Position numbers and translations under genes: made by a program. A stretch of 64,000 nt of DNA from Neorhizobium sp. NCHU2750 (GTDB lineage: Bacteria; Pseudomonadota; Alphaproteobacteria; Rhizobiales; Rhizobiaceae): the NCBI RefSeq assembly GCF_003597675.1, contig NZ_CP030827.1:992001-1056000 (forward strand), written 5' to 3'. Positions 27,209 through 35,517 of the stretch are shown here, one piece after another. Below the pieces are notes generated by a model, which saw only the letters and a list, made by a program, of their open reading frames with translations, made no database searches and was not told where the DNA came from. Each line of letters starts with the position of its first letter. The first letter of the stretch is position 1.

Positions 27209-27236
27209 GGACCCGCTGATGGTGATCAGCGGGTCC
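27209..27236 (-). other. Strong hairpin between rpsR and the DUF2232 gene
   Basis: A perfect 12-base-pair stem (27209-27220 with 27225-27236) and a GGTG loop lie ten bases after the rpsR stop. No T-run follows on the minus strand, so it is more likely an RNA processing or partial-termination element that lowers expression of downstream genes relative to rpsF-rpsR. Confidence 0.6.
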
Positions 27237-27245
27237 GGTATTCAC

Positions 27246-27494
27246 TTACGATACGACGTAAGGCAGCAGGCCGAGGAAGCGGGCGCGCTTGATGGCCTGG
27301 GCCAGTTCGCGCTGCTTCTTCTGGGAAACGGCCGTGATGCGGGACGGAACGATCTTGCCGCGCTCGGAAATGTAGCGCTGCAGGAGACGAACGTCCTTGT
27401 AGTCGATCCGCGGTGCGTTTGCGCCCGAGAAGGGGCAGGTCTTGCGACGGCGGTGGAACGGACGGCGTGCCGGGGAGGAGGATACGTCAGCCAT
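27246..27494 (-). CDS. rpsR: 30S ribosomal protein S18
   Basis: An 82-residue ribosomal protein that pairs with S6 on the platform of the small subunit. Family segments [29 protein letters not shown] and [16 protein letters not shown] are complete. It follows rpsF by 23 bases, as in most bacteria. Confidence 0.98.
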   Translation of the reverse strand: MADVSSSPARRPFHRRRKTCPFSGANAPRIDYKDVRLLQRYISERGKIVPSRITAVSQKKQRELAQAIKRARFLGLLPYVVS

Positions 27495-27517
27495 AGGTCT
27501 TTTCTCCTTCTATCCGA

Positions 27518-27985
27518 TTAGGCGTCACGGGCCGGGCGCGGTGCGCGCTCGAAGCCACCTTCGCGCGGACCACGGTCCGGACGATCGCCGAAGTCACGGC
27601 GCGGCGGACGGTCGCCGAATTCGCGGCGCGGGCCACGGTCGTCACGCGGACGGTCGTCACGGTCGCGCTTCTGCATCATGGCAGACGGGCCTTCTTCGTG
27701 CTTTTCGACGGCGAGCGTCATGTAGCGAAGAACGTCTTCGTTGATGCGCATCTGGCGTTCCATCTCGTGCACGGCAGCAGCCGGTGCTTCGATATCCATC
27801 AGGGCGTAGTGAGCCTTGCGGTTCTTCTTGATGCGATAAGTCAGGGACTTGAGGCCCCAGTTCTCGATGCGCCCGACCTTGCCGCCGTTAGCTTCGATGA
27901 CGCCCTTGTACTGTTCGACGAGGGCATCAACCTGCTGTGCGGACATATCCTGCCGGGCAAGGAATACGTGTTCGTAAAGAGCCAT
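27518..27985 (-). CDS. rpsF: 30S ribosomal protein S6
   Basis: A 155-residue ribosomal protein. The core S6 fold is residues 1-100 ([40 protein letters not shown]). A long C-terminal tail of roughly 50 residues is low-complexity, with repeats of [11 protein letters not shown] and RRDFGDRP; rhizobial S6 proteins typically carry such charged tails. It is the first gene of the rpsF-rpsR-DUF2232-rplI operon. Confidence 0.97.
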   Translation of the reverse strand: MALYEHVFLARQDMSAQQVDALVEQYKGVIEANGGKVGRIENWGLKSLTYRIKKNRKAHYALMDIEAPAAAVHEMERQMRINEDVLRYMTLAVEKHEEGPSAMMQKRDRDDRPRDDRGPRREFGDRPPRRDFGDRPDRGPREGGFERAPRPARDA

Positions 27986-28332
27986 GTAAGCTTTGCCTTT
28001 TCTTGCGGTTGTTTTGTCACCCGGGTTCGGCGGCTAAGCCTCAACGACTGCTCTTGGTAGGGGCGAGCCCCGGCAAGAAAAGTGTTGTATCGAGACGGTC
28101 GAGAGCGGAGACACGGGAGGCCGGAAACCTTTTGGTTCCTGCGATCCGCGCCGGGAAATCCCGATGCCGATCGGCCCTCCGTTCAGCCACCAGCCAGAAG
28201 ACCGGGTGTTTCGAACAGCGCGGCTTATACGGATTTCTGGGAGAAAGGCAAGGGGAGAACGGAAGTTTGCTCCGGAGGGATGCGTTACCTCGACCGGGAT
28301 AACGCATCGACGTTGTCGGGTTCCCCGCAAGA
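27986..28332. other. Leader and promoter region of the rpsF operon
   Basis: About 350 bases without a credible gene separate rpsF from the beta/gamma-crystallin gene on the same strand. It should hold the rpsF promoter and any S6:S18 leader; no specific structure was recognised by eye. Confidence 0.45.
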
Positions 28333-28749
28333 CTAGCAGAAGGATATCAGCTGGAATGACGAGATGCAGTCGTTCGGTATGCCGTTATCCTGCACCCAGC
28401 GATATTGGCCGGGTGGAAGGTCCCAGTATCGTCCTTCATAATGCCAATGCTCATAGAAGCGCCAGCGACCGCCGAGCACGACGATCGACGAGATCTTGTC
28501 GCTCCAGAAGTCGCCGGTATAGTGCCAGTTCAGGCTCGTCTGGGCTGATGCTCCACCGAAATTGATATGCTCGTAGATCACGACTTCCGCGAGGCGGATG
28601 CAATTGTCTGCACCGGCCCCGGCATCGAATTGAACGGTCTCCTCGCGTTCCGCCTTGCCGATGGACTTCGGCCAGGTGCGAATAAGCGGCCCGTTGATAT
28701 CGGGTACGGCGCCGTTCGTGGGAGAGAGGGCATATTCCGGGAATGTCAT
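28333..28749 (-). CDS. Beta/gamma-crystallin-fold protein, possible protease inhibitor
   Basis: A 138-residue protein with two Greek-key motifs: VVIYEHINFGGASAQTSL and WRFYEHWHYEGRYWDLPPG. Two calcium-binding motifs of the (N/D)(N/D)xx(S/T)S type follow at 83-88 (SDKISS, near match) and 126-131 (NDCISS, exact). No signal peptide is visible. The start at 28749 is fixed by GGAGG eight bases upstream. It lies 172 bases downstream of an emfourin-type inhibitor and an M4 protease on the same strand. The Streptomyces inhibitor SMPI, which blocks M4 proteases, has this fold, so an inhibitor role is a reasonable inference, not shown. Confidence 0.8.
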   Translation of the reverse strand: MTFPEYALSPTNGAVPDINGPLIRTWPKSIGKAEREETVQFDAGAGADNCIRLAEVVIYEHINFGGASAQTSLNWHYTGDFWSDKISSIVVLGGRWRFYEHWHYEGRYWDLPPGQYRWVQDNGIPNDCISSFQLISFC

Positions 28750-28921
28750 TGCACTATCCTCCATTCATGGTTGTGGTCGGGTTTGACCGGCCTGGCTTCT
28801 CCGTGAAAGTCGGAATTCTCTGTTGATCTGATGCAGCCTGTCCGTCGGCTTTCGGGCACAGGTGACCGCGCCCGCCCGCCGACGGCATTCGAGGGTCTGA
28901 TGTATCGGGAAGCAGTTGCAG

Positions 28922-29206
28922 CTAGCGCAACTGGTCCTTGACCGCGTCTCTCAGGCTTTGCGGTACAAGGGCTTCAGGGACCTCGATCGTCTTTTTGCCT
29001 GAGCTCGTTTTCCAGGTGATCCGATAGCGGAAGCCATCGGCCGGCTCCGGCCGCTTTGTCGAGGGGTCGGCGAAGAGAGTTTCCATCCGGGCCTTGTCCG
29101 AACTCGACAGCTGTTCCGACGATACTTCGCCAATGCTTCGGATGGCCGAACCGGCACCCCCGAAGCCGCCAAAGCCGCCCAACCGCTCAAGATGGATGTC
29201 ACTCAT
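28922..29206 (-). CDS. Emfourin-type inhibitor of the adjacent M4 protease
   Basis: A 94-residue protein matching the protealysin-inhibitor emfourin family: a Gly-rich start (LERLGGFGGFGGAG), a RSIGEVSSEQL segment, RYRITWKTSSGKKTIEVPEALVPQSLRD at the end. Emfourin from Serratia is a tight inhibitor of protealysin and is encoded beside it. Here it starts 24 bases after the M4 protease stop, so the pair is surely co-transcribed. No signal peptide is visible, in line with a cytoplasmic protease and inhibitor. Confidence 0.85.
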   Translation of the reverse strand: MSDIHLERLGGFGGFGGAGSAIRSIGEVSSEQLSSSDKARMETLFADPSTKRPEPADGFRYRITWKTSSGKKTIEVPEALVPQSLRDAVKDQLR

Positions 29207-29230
29207 GTCCTTGCCTCATGACGCAGCGTG

Positions 29231-30304
29231 TCAGGATGCCATTGCCTTGCGGCCGGCATAGGCCACGGTCGGTCGCAGGCCGACGCTGTCCCAGCCTTCG
29301 TGCACTGCGGCGGCAACGGCAGGCTTTTTCGGATAAAGCGCCTGTGCCGAATGCAGGGTAGCGTCCGCGAACTGTTGCATCGTCATATTCGGCGACGAGC
29401 CCCAGGTGGAGACGACATTGTACCATACCTGGCCGGCCTCGTCCCAGCTGTGACCCTTCAGGGCCATGGCGATCTTGTAGAAGGCGAGGTTCGCCACGCC
29501 GCTGCTCTCGTGCGGGTCCATGCCCGTGCGGTACTGGTCGTAATGCGAGATCTGCCGTCCGAGGCATTTCGGCGATTCCGGGTCGGCCATGTTTCTCAGG
29601 CAATCGTATCCGAGCGACTTGGCTTTCGTTCCCAATATGTCGGCCCCGATGAGCCAGTCCGCGCTGTCCACCGTTTCCTTGTTGAGCCATTGCCGGAACA
29701 TGGAGCCGAACACATCCGAGAGGCTTTCATTGAGCCCGCCGGATTCGTTCTCGTAGACCAGTTGCAGCGTGTATTGCGTGACGCCGTGCATGAGTTCGTG
29801 TGCAACGACATCCGAGCCCTTGCAAAGCTCGATGAAGATCTCGCCGTCACCGTCGCCATAGGTCATCTGCGAACCGTTCCAGAACGCGTTGTTATACCCC
29901 TCGCCATAGTGGACGGAGGAGCGCAACGTCATGCCCGCATCATCCAGAGAGTTTCTGCCGAAGACATCCTTGAAGAAGGAGGCCACGCCGGTAGTGTTGT
30001 CGAAGGTGGCCCTAACCGCACCGTCCTTGGACTTTTCCGGATGCTCGATCGCCTTTCCGGGAATGGACGTGGTGTTCTGGCAATCGTAAACGGTGACTTT
30101 GGGTGACGCGGCGACATTCGCCGGCAGCCCCATCAGCCCGACGGCCGATGTCGTGAATTGCTGGGCCTGGGCGCGCAGCAACCTCGTCTGGAGATCAAGA
30201 AGTGCGGTCCTTCGCAGGCTTGCTCGTGTCTTGGAATCCACCGCTTCGTTTTCCGCGAGCCTCAGCAGCACATCTCGCGGCACAATCATGCAAAACTGGC
30301 ACAT
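29231..30304 (-). CDS. M4 family metallopeptidase, protealysin-like
   Basis: A 357-residue thermolysin-family zinc protease. The zinc-binding HELMH motif is at 169-173, the third zinc ligand Glu193 in GGLNESLSDV, and the transition-state His265 in DPHESSGVAN. The N-terminus has no signal peptide but has the protealysin-type short propeptide beginning CMIVPRDVLLRL. The start ATG at 30304 (MCQFCMIVPR) agrees with that family. An emfourin inhibitor gene follows after 24 bases. In Serratia the homologue acts inside host or bacterial cells; a role here in bacterial or plant interaction is conjecture. Confidence 0.92.
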   Translation of the reverse strand: MCQFCMIVPRDVLLRLAENEAVDSKTRASLRRTALLDLQTRLLRAQAQQFTTSAVGLMGLPANVAASPKVTVYDCQNTTSIPGKAIEHPEKSKDGAVRATFDNTTGVASFFKDVFGRNSLDDAGMTLRSSVHYGEGYNNAFWNGSQMTYGDGDGEIFIELCKGSDVVAHELMHGVTQYTLQLVYENESGGLNESLSDVFGSMFRQWLNKETVDSADWLIGADILGTKAKSLGYDCLRNMADPESPKCLGRQISHYDQYRTGMDPHESSGVANLAFYKIAMALKGHSWDEAGQVWYNVVSTWGSSPNMTMQQFADATLHSAQALYPKKPAVAAAVHEGWDSVGLRPTVAYAGRKAMAS

Positions 30305-30504
30305 GGTCGTCGCCCCTTGCTTGGAAGATTGTTCGTATTTGCCGGTCAAGCCCACACGTATCCTGCACGGCCAAGCCGTCCCAGGGTTTCAAACTCCGAT
30401 GATTTGGTAAGCCTCCAGTGGGTCCAATTAATGCAACTTAAAATTACAAAAGTCAAATAAAATACACCATTCGGCATCTGTTCGAGGTCGGGCATTCGGC
30501 AGTG

Positions 30505-30526
30505 TGCCCCGGACGGGGCCGGGGCA
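30505..30526 (-). terminator. Hairpin downstream of the alpha/beta hydrolase
   Basis: TGCCCCGG (30505-30512) pairs perfectly with CCGGGGCA (30519-30526). It lies 53 bases after the hydrolase stop on the minus strand without a T-run, so termination is only probable. The adjoining 30425-30475 stretch is unusually AT-rich and may carry the M4 protease promoter. Confidence 0.5.
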
Positions 30527-30579
30527 TTTGTGATCGCGAATGGATATCGAAGGGTCTTGGTGGCGAAGACTGCTGTCGT

Positions 30580-31608
30580 TTATTCGACCTTGGCCAAGCC
30601 CTTCAGCAGTGCCGCATGGAAGGCGTCGGGATCCTGGATCTGCGGCGAGTGACCGAGCGTCGGAAATTCGACGAGCGTGCCGTGCTTGAGGGCTGCCATC
30701 GTCGTCTTGGCAAGCTCGGGATAGTTGCCGAGCGTCGGACGGATATCGGCGGGGGCGAATTCTTTGGCGATCGCCGTATTGTCCTTGTCGCCGATCATCA
30801 GCAGCACCGGCATCTTCAGGTCGCCGAGTTCGTAGACGACTGGCTGGTTGAGGATCATGTCGTAGATCAGCGCCGAGTTCCATGCCACCTTCTGCTTATC
30901 CGGTCCGCGATACATGCCGGCCAGCATCTGCACCCATTTCTCGTATTCCGGCTTCCACTGACCGGCATAATAGGTGTTGGTCTCGTATTTGCGGATCGTG
31001 TCGGCACTGGTCTTCTGCTCGCGCTTGTACCAGTCGTCGACGCCGATCGGCGGCACGCCCTTGGCGAGCCAGTTTTCAAGCCCGATCGGATCGACCAGTG
31101 CCAGCTGTTCCGTCTCGTTCGGATACATCAGCCCGTAGCGGATACCCAGCATGCCGCCGGTCGAGTGGCCGATGATCGTTGCCTTGTGGATGCCGAGGCT
31201 TTCAAGCAGGCCGTGGGTGTTCCGCGCCAGCTGCTGGAACGTGTACTGGTAGTGCTCGGGCTTGGTGGACTTGCAGAAGCCGATCTGGTCCGGCGCGATC
31301 ACCCGGTAGCCGGCCTTGGACAGGACGCCGATTGTCTGTTCCCAGGTGCCGGCGCAGAAATTCTTGCCATGCAGCAGAACCGCCGTGCGCCCGTTGGCGT
31401 GATCCGGCTTCACATCGATATAGCGCATGTTGAGCGATTGGTTCTGGGAATCGAACGTATAGGTCTGGACCGGATAACCGTAGTCGAACCCTTGCAGTTC
31501 GCCGCCATAGGCGGGGAGGCTCTTGTCCGTGGTCGCAGCAAACGCGGGGATGGCATTCAGCGTCAGGGCGAACGTGGAAATCGCCAAGGCGAGGGAAGTC
31601 AGTTTCAT
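30580..31608 (-). CDS. Secreted alpha/beta hydrolase
   Basis: A 342-residue alpha/beta hydrolase with a signal peptide (residues 1-24, ending IPAFA). The oxyanion region is VLLHGKNFCAGTWE, the nucleophile elbow TIIGHSTGGMLG, and the catalytic His lies in PTLGHSPQIQDP. The sequence resembles periplasmic or extracellular epoxide hydrolase/lactonase-like members, but the substrate cannot be stated. The start at 31608 is chosen to give a proper signal peptide; upstream in-frame sequence is Arg/Lys-rich and not protein-like. Confidence 0.86.
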   Translation of the reverse strand: MKLTSLALAISTFALTLNAIPAFAATTDKSLPAYGGELQGFDYGYPVQTYTFDSQNQSLNMRYIDVKPDHANGRTAVLLHGKNFCAGTWEQTIGVLSKAGYRVIAPDQIGFCKSTKPEHYQYTFQQLARNTHGLLESLGIHKATIIGHSTGGMLGIRYGLMYPNETEQLALVDPIGLENWLAKGVPPIGVDDWYKREQKTSADTIRKYETNTYYAGQWKPEYEKWVQMLAGMYRGPDKQKVAWNSALIYDMILNQPVVYELGDLKMPVLLMIGDKDNTAIAKEFAPADIRPTLGNYPELAKTTMAALKHGTLVEFPTLGHSPQIQDPDAFHAALLKGLAKVE

Positions 31609-31770
31609 GCTCGTCTTTTTTCTCTTCTTTCGGCGCGGGGCGCGCGCTCGCAGCGCCCATATGCGTCGGGTGCTGGCTCCGATCGATGGTTTTGGCGAAC
31701 ACAAGATCTAACGATGCGGTGATTGTTTTCGATATCGATGCGGCGAGATTGCAAATGCCCGAAAGAGAAA

Positions 31771-31798
31771 GGGCAGGCTCGCTGTCGCGAGCCTGCCC
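31771..31798 (-). terminator. Intrinsic terminator of the aldo/keto reductase gene
   Basis: An 11-base-pair stem (GGGCAGGCTCG at 31771-31781 with 31788-31798) and a six-base loop lie 25 bases after the reductase stop. A T-rich tract follows on the minus strand. Confidence 0.78.
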
Positions 31799-31823
31799 TG
31801 CCAAGCCTAACGGTCGAACCGGA

Positions 31824-32867
31824 TCAGATCGGCATCGGATAGTCCCGGTGAACCGCAGCGATCTCCTTCATCACCTCGTCGGAAAGCGTGATGTCGGCCG
31901 AGCCGATATCGGCCTTCAATTGCTCGATGGAGGTCGCGCCGATGATGGCCGCCGTCATGAACGGACGTGTCAGGCAGAAGGCGAGCGCCATCTGGCTGGC
32001 GTCGAGGCCATGCTTTTTCGCAATATCGACATAGGCCTTGACCGCCGGTTCCTGGCGCGGCTGCATGCGGCCGCCGAGATCCTTGTTGATCGTCGCCCGC
32101 GTACCCGTCGGGCGTGCGCCGCCGAGATACTTGCCGGTCAGAAGGCCGGCTGCGAGCGGCGAATAAGCGAGCAGGCCGACATTCTCGTGATGGGCGACTT
32201 CGGCAAGGTCGAGATCGAAGCTGCGATAGAGAAGATTGTATTCGTTCTGGATCGAGGCGACGCGCGGCAGGCCCTTCTTTTCGGCCATGCGCAGATACTG
32301 CATCGTGCCCCATGCCGTTTCGTTGGAGAGCCCGACGGCGCGGATCTTGCCGGCCTTGACCAGTTCGGCCAGCGTGTCGAGCTTCTGCTCGATCGCCGAA
32401 ACCGACGTCTCGCGATCCTGCTTCGACACGTCGAAATCCCATACGCCGCGGAAATGGTAGTGGTTCCGGTTCGGCCAGTGGATCTGGTAGAGGTCGATAT
32501 AGTCGGTCTGGAGCCGCTTCAGGCTGGCATCGACCGCCTCGCGGATCGTCTCCGGCGTGATCGGACGACCCTCGCGGATATGCGGGCGGCCGCCGCCGGC
32601 AATCTTGCTGGCGAGCACGATATCCTTGCGCTTGCCGCTCTTCTTCAGCCACGTGCCGATATATTCCTCGGTCCGGCCATAGGTTTCGCCGCTCACCGGC
32701 GTGGTCGGATAGAGTTCGGCGGTATCGAAGAAGTTGACGCCATGCTCGACGGCATAATCCATCTGCGCATGGGCTTCCGCTTCGGTATTCTGCGTGCCCC
32801 AGGTCATTGTGCCGAGGCAGATTTCCGAAACGGACATGTCGGTCCGGCCGAGTGTGTTGAATTTCAT
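31824..32867 (-). CDS. Aldo/keto reductase (Tas-like)
   Basis: A 347-residue NADPH-dependent TIM-barrel reductase. The catalytic tetrad is visible as Asp and Tyr in FFDTAELYP, Lys in VLASKIAGG and His in DLYQIHWPNR. The C-terminal segment GATSIEQLKADI is the nucleotide-binding end. Its closest general type is the Tas/YajO group. Substrate unknown. It stands divergent from fabD, separated by about 300 bases. Confidence 0.93.
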   Translation of the reverse strand: MKFNTLGRTDMSVSEICLGTMTWGTQNTEAEAHAQMDYAVEHGVNFFDTAELYPTTPVSGETYGRTEEYIGTWLKKSGKRKDIVLASKIAGGGRPHIREGRPITPETIREAVDASLKRLQTDYIDLYQIHWPNRNHYHFRGVWDFDVSKQDRETSVSAIEQKLDTLAELVKAGKIRAVGLSNETAWGTMQYLRMAEKKGLPRVASIQNEYNLLYRSFDLDLAEVAHHENVGLLAYSPLAAGLLTGKYLGGARPTGTRATINKDLGGRMQPRQEPAVKAYVDIAKKHGLDASQMALAFCLTRPFMTAAIIGATSIEQLKADIGSADITLSDEVMKEIAAVHRDYPMPI

Positions 32868-33174
32868 GAAGACAGTCCTGGATGCGGTGGCCGGGGAGGA
32901 GGCCGTGGGTGATGAGCCGTGGAATTCGGCTGTATCGGGGTGAGGGGGCGGACTTTAACGCCCGACTGACGAAGCGCAAGGCCGCCGGCCGATCAAATAA
33001 GCGTCGGTGGGTGCCGAACGTCTCCATTTTGCCTTCAATAGCCGCGACAAACCCGTCCGCCGCCCCGATTTGCTTGGGAATGAACGGGCCGCAGGCCGCT
33101 GCCACCCTTGACTCTCAAGGGCCAAGTGTGAATGGAGAGGCAAAACAAAGGGCCTTAAGGGAAGGAATATCCCC
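32868..33174. other. Divergent promoter region between the reductase gene and fabD
   Basis: 307 non-coding bases. It must contain the plus-strand promoter of the fabD operon and the minus-strand promoter of the reductase. An AAGGA ribosome site precedes fabD; no other motif is convincing. Confidence 0.5.
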
Positions 33175-34122
33175 ATGAGCAGTATCGCATTCACATTTCC
33201 CGGCCAGGGCAGCCAGGCTGTCGGCATGGGTAAGGATCTCGCCGAAAGCTTCCCCGAAGCCCGTGCCGTTTTCGAAGAGGTCGATGACGCGCTCGGCCAG
33301 AAGCTGTCCGACATCATGTGGAACGGCCCGGAAGACACGCTGACCCTGACCGCCAACGCCCAACCGGCGCTGATGGCCGTGTCGATCGCCACCATGCGTG
33401 TGCTCGAAGCCCGTGGCCTGACGCTTGCCGACAAGGTCGCTTATGTCGCCGGCCACTCGCTCGGCGAATATTCCGCTCTCTGCGCCGCCGGCACCTTCTC
33501 GCTGTCGGACACGGCAAAGCTCCTGCGCATCCGTGGTGATGCCATGCAGTCGGCCGTTCCGGTCGGCCAGGGCGCCATGGCTGCGATCATCGGCCTTGAG
33601 CATGGCGATGTCGATGCCATCTGCGCTGAAGCGAAGACCGAAGGCGTCTGCCAGATCGCCAACGACAATGGCGGCGGCCAGCTCGTCATCTCCGGCTCCA
33701 AGGCTGCCGTCGAGAAGGCAGCCGCACTTGCGACCGAAAAGGGCGCCAAGCGCGCCATCATGCTGCCGGTTTCCGCGCCCTTCCATTCCGACCTGATGGC
33801 ACCGGCGGCTGACGCCATGCGCCACGCGCTCGACAAGGTGGAAAAGAAGAGCCCGGTCGTGCCGGTCATCGCCAATGTCCGCGCCGCTCCCGTCACCGAT
33901 GCCGACGAAATCGCCAGGCTGCTCGTCACCCAGGTCACCGGTCAGGTCCGCTGGCGCGAGACCGTCGAATGGTTCGGCAAGAACGGAATAACCACGCTTT
34001 ATGAAATCGGCTCCGGCAAGGTGCTGACGGGTCTTGCCCGCCGCATCGACAAGAATATTTCCGGTGTCGCCGTCAACACGGCGGCCGATATCGACCAGGC
34101 AATCGCCGCCATCCTCGGCTGA
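33175..34122 (+). CDS. fabD: Malonyl-CoA:ACP transacylase
   Basis: A 315-residue enzyme that loads malonate onto acyl carrier protein for fatty acid elongation. The nucleophile Ser95 is in AGHSLGEYSAL, with QGSQ near the N-terminus and the catalytic His in SAPFHSDLM. Length is normal. It is the first gene of a plus-strand fab cluster; fabG follows after 17 bases, acpP and fabF beyond. Confidence 0.97.
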   Translation: MSSIAFTFPGQGSQAVGMGKDLAESFPEARAVFEEVDDALGQKLSDIMWNGPEDTLTLTANAQPALMAVSIATMRVLEARGLTLADKVAYVAGHSLGEYSALCAAGTFSLSDTAKLLRIRGDAMQSAVPVGQGAMAAIIGLEHGDVDAICAEAKTEGVCQIANDNGGGQLVISGSKAAVEKAAALATEKGAKRAIMLPVSAPFHSDLMAPAADAMRHALDKVEKKSPVVPVIANVRAAPVTDADEIARLLVTQVTGQVRWRETVEWFGKNGITTLYEIGSGKVLTGLARRIDKNISGVAVNTAADIDQAIAAILG

Positions 34123-34139
34123 AGATAAAGGAACGAACA

Positions 34140-34877
34140 ATGTTTGATCTGACCGGCCGCAAGGCTCTCGTCACCGGCGCAACCGGTGGCCTCGGCGAAG
34201 AGATCGCCCGCCTTCTCCACAAGCAGGGCGCCATTGTCGGCCTGCACGGCACCCGCGTTGAAAAGCTCGAGGCGCTGGCAGCAGAGCTGGGCGAACGCGT
34301 TCACATCTTCCCGGCCAACCTGTCCGACCGTGCCGAAGTCAAGGCGCTCGGCGAAAAGGCCGAAGCCGAACTCGGCGGCATCGACATTCTCGTCAACAAT
34401 GCCGGCATCACCAAGGACGGCCTGTTCTTGCGCATGTCCGACGAGGACTGGGATGCGGTCATTGAAGTCAACCTGACGGCGGTTTTCCGCCTGACGCGCG
34501 AACTCACCCATCCGATGATGCGTCGCCGCCACGGTCGCATCATCAACATCACCTCGATCGTCGGCGTCACCGGCAATCCGGGCCAGGCAAACTACTGCGC
34601 GTCCAAGGCCGGCATGATCGGTTTTTCGAAGTCGCTCGCCCAGGAAATCGCCACCCGCAACGTCACGGTCAACTGCGTGGCTCCGGGCTTCATCGAGAGC
34701 GCCATGACCGGCAAGCTCAACGACAAGCAGAAGGACGCTATCATGGGCGCGATCCCGATGAAGCGCATGGGCGCCGGATCGGACATCGCAGCAGCCGTTC
34801 TCTATCTCGCCTCTGACGAGGCAGGCTATGTCACCGGCCAGACGCTTCACGTCAACGGCGGCATGGCAATGATCTGA
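34140..34877 (+). CDS. fabG: 3-oxoacyl-ACP reductase
   Basis: A 245-residue SDR enzyme that reduces 3-oxoacyl-ACP with NADPH. Motifs: TGATGGLGE for cofactor binding, LVNNAGITKDGLF, catalytic Ser in NITSIVGVTG and the YCASKAG Tyr-Lys pair. The C-terminus (GQTLHVNGGMAMI) is the canonical FabG end. AAGGAA precedes the ATG. It is co-transcribed with fabD. Confidence 0.97.
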   Translation: MFDLTGRKALVTGATGGLGEEIARLLHKQGAIVGLHGTRVEKLEALAAELGERVHIFPANLSDRAEVKALGEKAEAELGGIDILVNNAGITKDGLFLRMSDEDWDAVIEVNLTAVFRLTRELTHPMMRRRHGRIINITSIVGVTGNPGQANYCASKAGMIGFSKSLAQEIATRNVTVNCVAPGFIESAMTGKLNDKQKDAIMGAIPMKRMGAGSDIAAAVLYLASDEAGYVTGQTLHVNGGMAMI

Positions 34878-35162
34878 TTAAGTCCGTCTTTGTTCCCAAA
34901 CCGGCAGAGAACAAGGCTTCTCGGCTGTGGGAGGGAACAAATTCTGGCTTTTCGGAACAGTCAAACCGTGTTAAGCGGGCCATGACTGTGAAAATGTCAC
35001 CCTGAAATTCAGGTCGTCATATTGCGTGAGCAGCATGTACGGAACCGGATGAGGGGTGGTGGGGTTTGCCGGCATCGGCGCCCGTAAAGGTGCAGTTGCA
35101 GGTTTAACAGGATTTGGATGCCACACCGGCATCCTGAAAAGATAAAGGTCGAGGAAACCGAC

Positions 35163-35399
35163 ATGAGCGATATCGCAGAACGCGTTAAGAAAATTGTCAT
35201 TGACCATCTCGGCGTTGATGCCGACAAGGTTGTCGAAGGCGCAAGCTTCATCGACGATCTCGGTGCAGATTCGCTCGACACCGTCGAACTGGTCATGGCT
35301 TTCGAAGAAGAGTTCGGCGTTGAAATCCCGGACGACGCTGCTGACTCGATCCTGACCGTCGGCGACGCTGTCAAGTTCATCGAAAAGGCCCAGGCCTGA
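35163..35399 (+). CDS. acpP: Acyl carrier protein
   Basis: A 78-residue acidic carrier protein. The phosphopantetheine attachment site is Ser37 in [18 protein letters not shown]. The start ATG at 35163 is preceded by GAGGAAA; an in-frame extension upstream is not conserved. It has its own 285-base upstream region after fabG, consistent with a strong separate promoter, and a terminator follows before fabF. Confidence 0.98.
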   Translation: MSDIAERVKKIVIDHLGVDADKVVEGASFIDDLGADSLDTVELVMAFEEEFGVEIPDDAADSILTVGDAVKFIEKAQA

Positions 35400-35454
35400 T
35401 CGACGACATATTCGGGACGCCGGCCTGCCTTTGAGCGGGCGGCAGTCCCTCACG

Positions 35455-35479
35455 ACGGCCCGCTAGTTCGGGCCGTTTC
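35455..35479 (+). terminator. Intrinsic terminator after acpP
   Basis: ACGGCCCG (35455-35462) pairs with CGGGCCGT (35469-35476), followed by TTTC. It lies between acpP and fabF and would let acpP be expressed well above fabF. Confidence 0.65.
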
Positions 35480-35517
35480 AGCAACTAGAACATGAAATAC
35501 AGGGTGGGGCACTGGCG

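Noticed and set aside
28333-32867. The M4 protease cluster plus hydrolase and reductase as a single operon
   Set aside because: Hairpins at 30505-30526 and 31771-31798 and gaps of over 200 bases separate the hydrolase and reductase from the protease genes.
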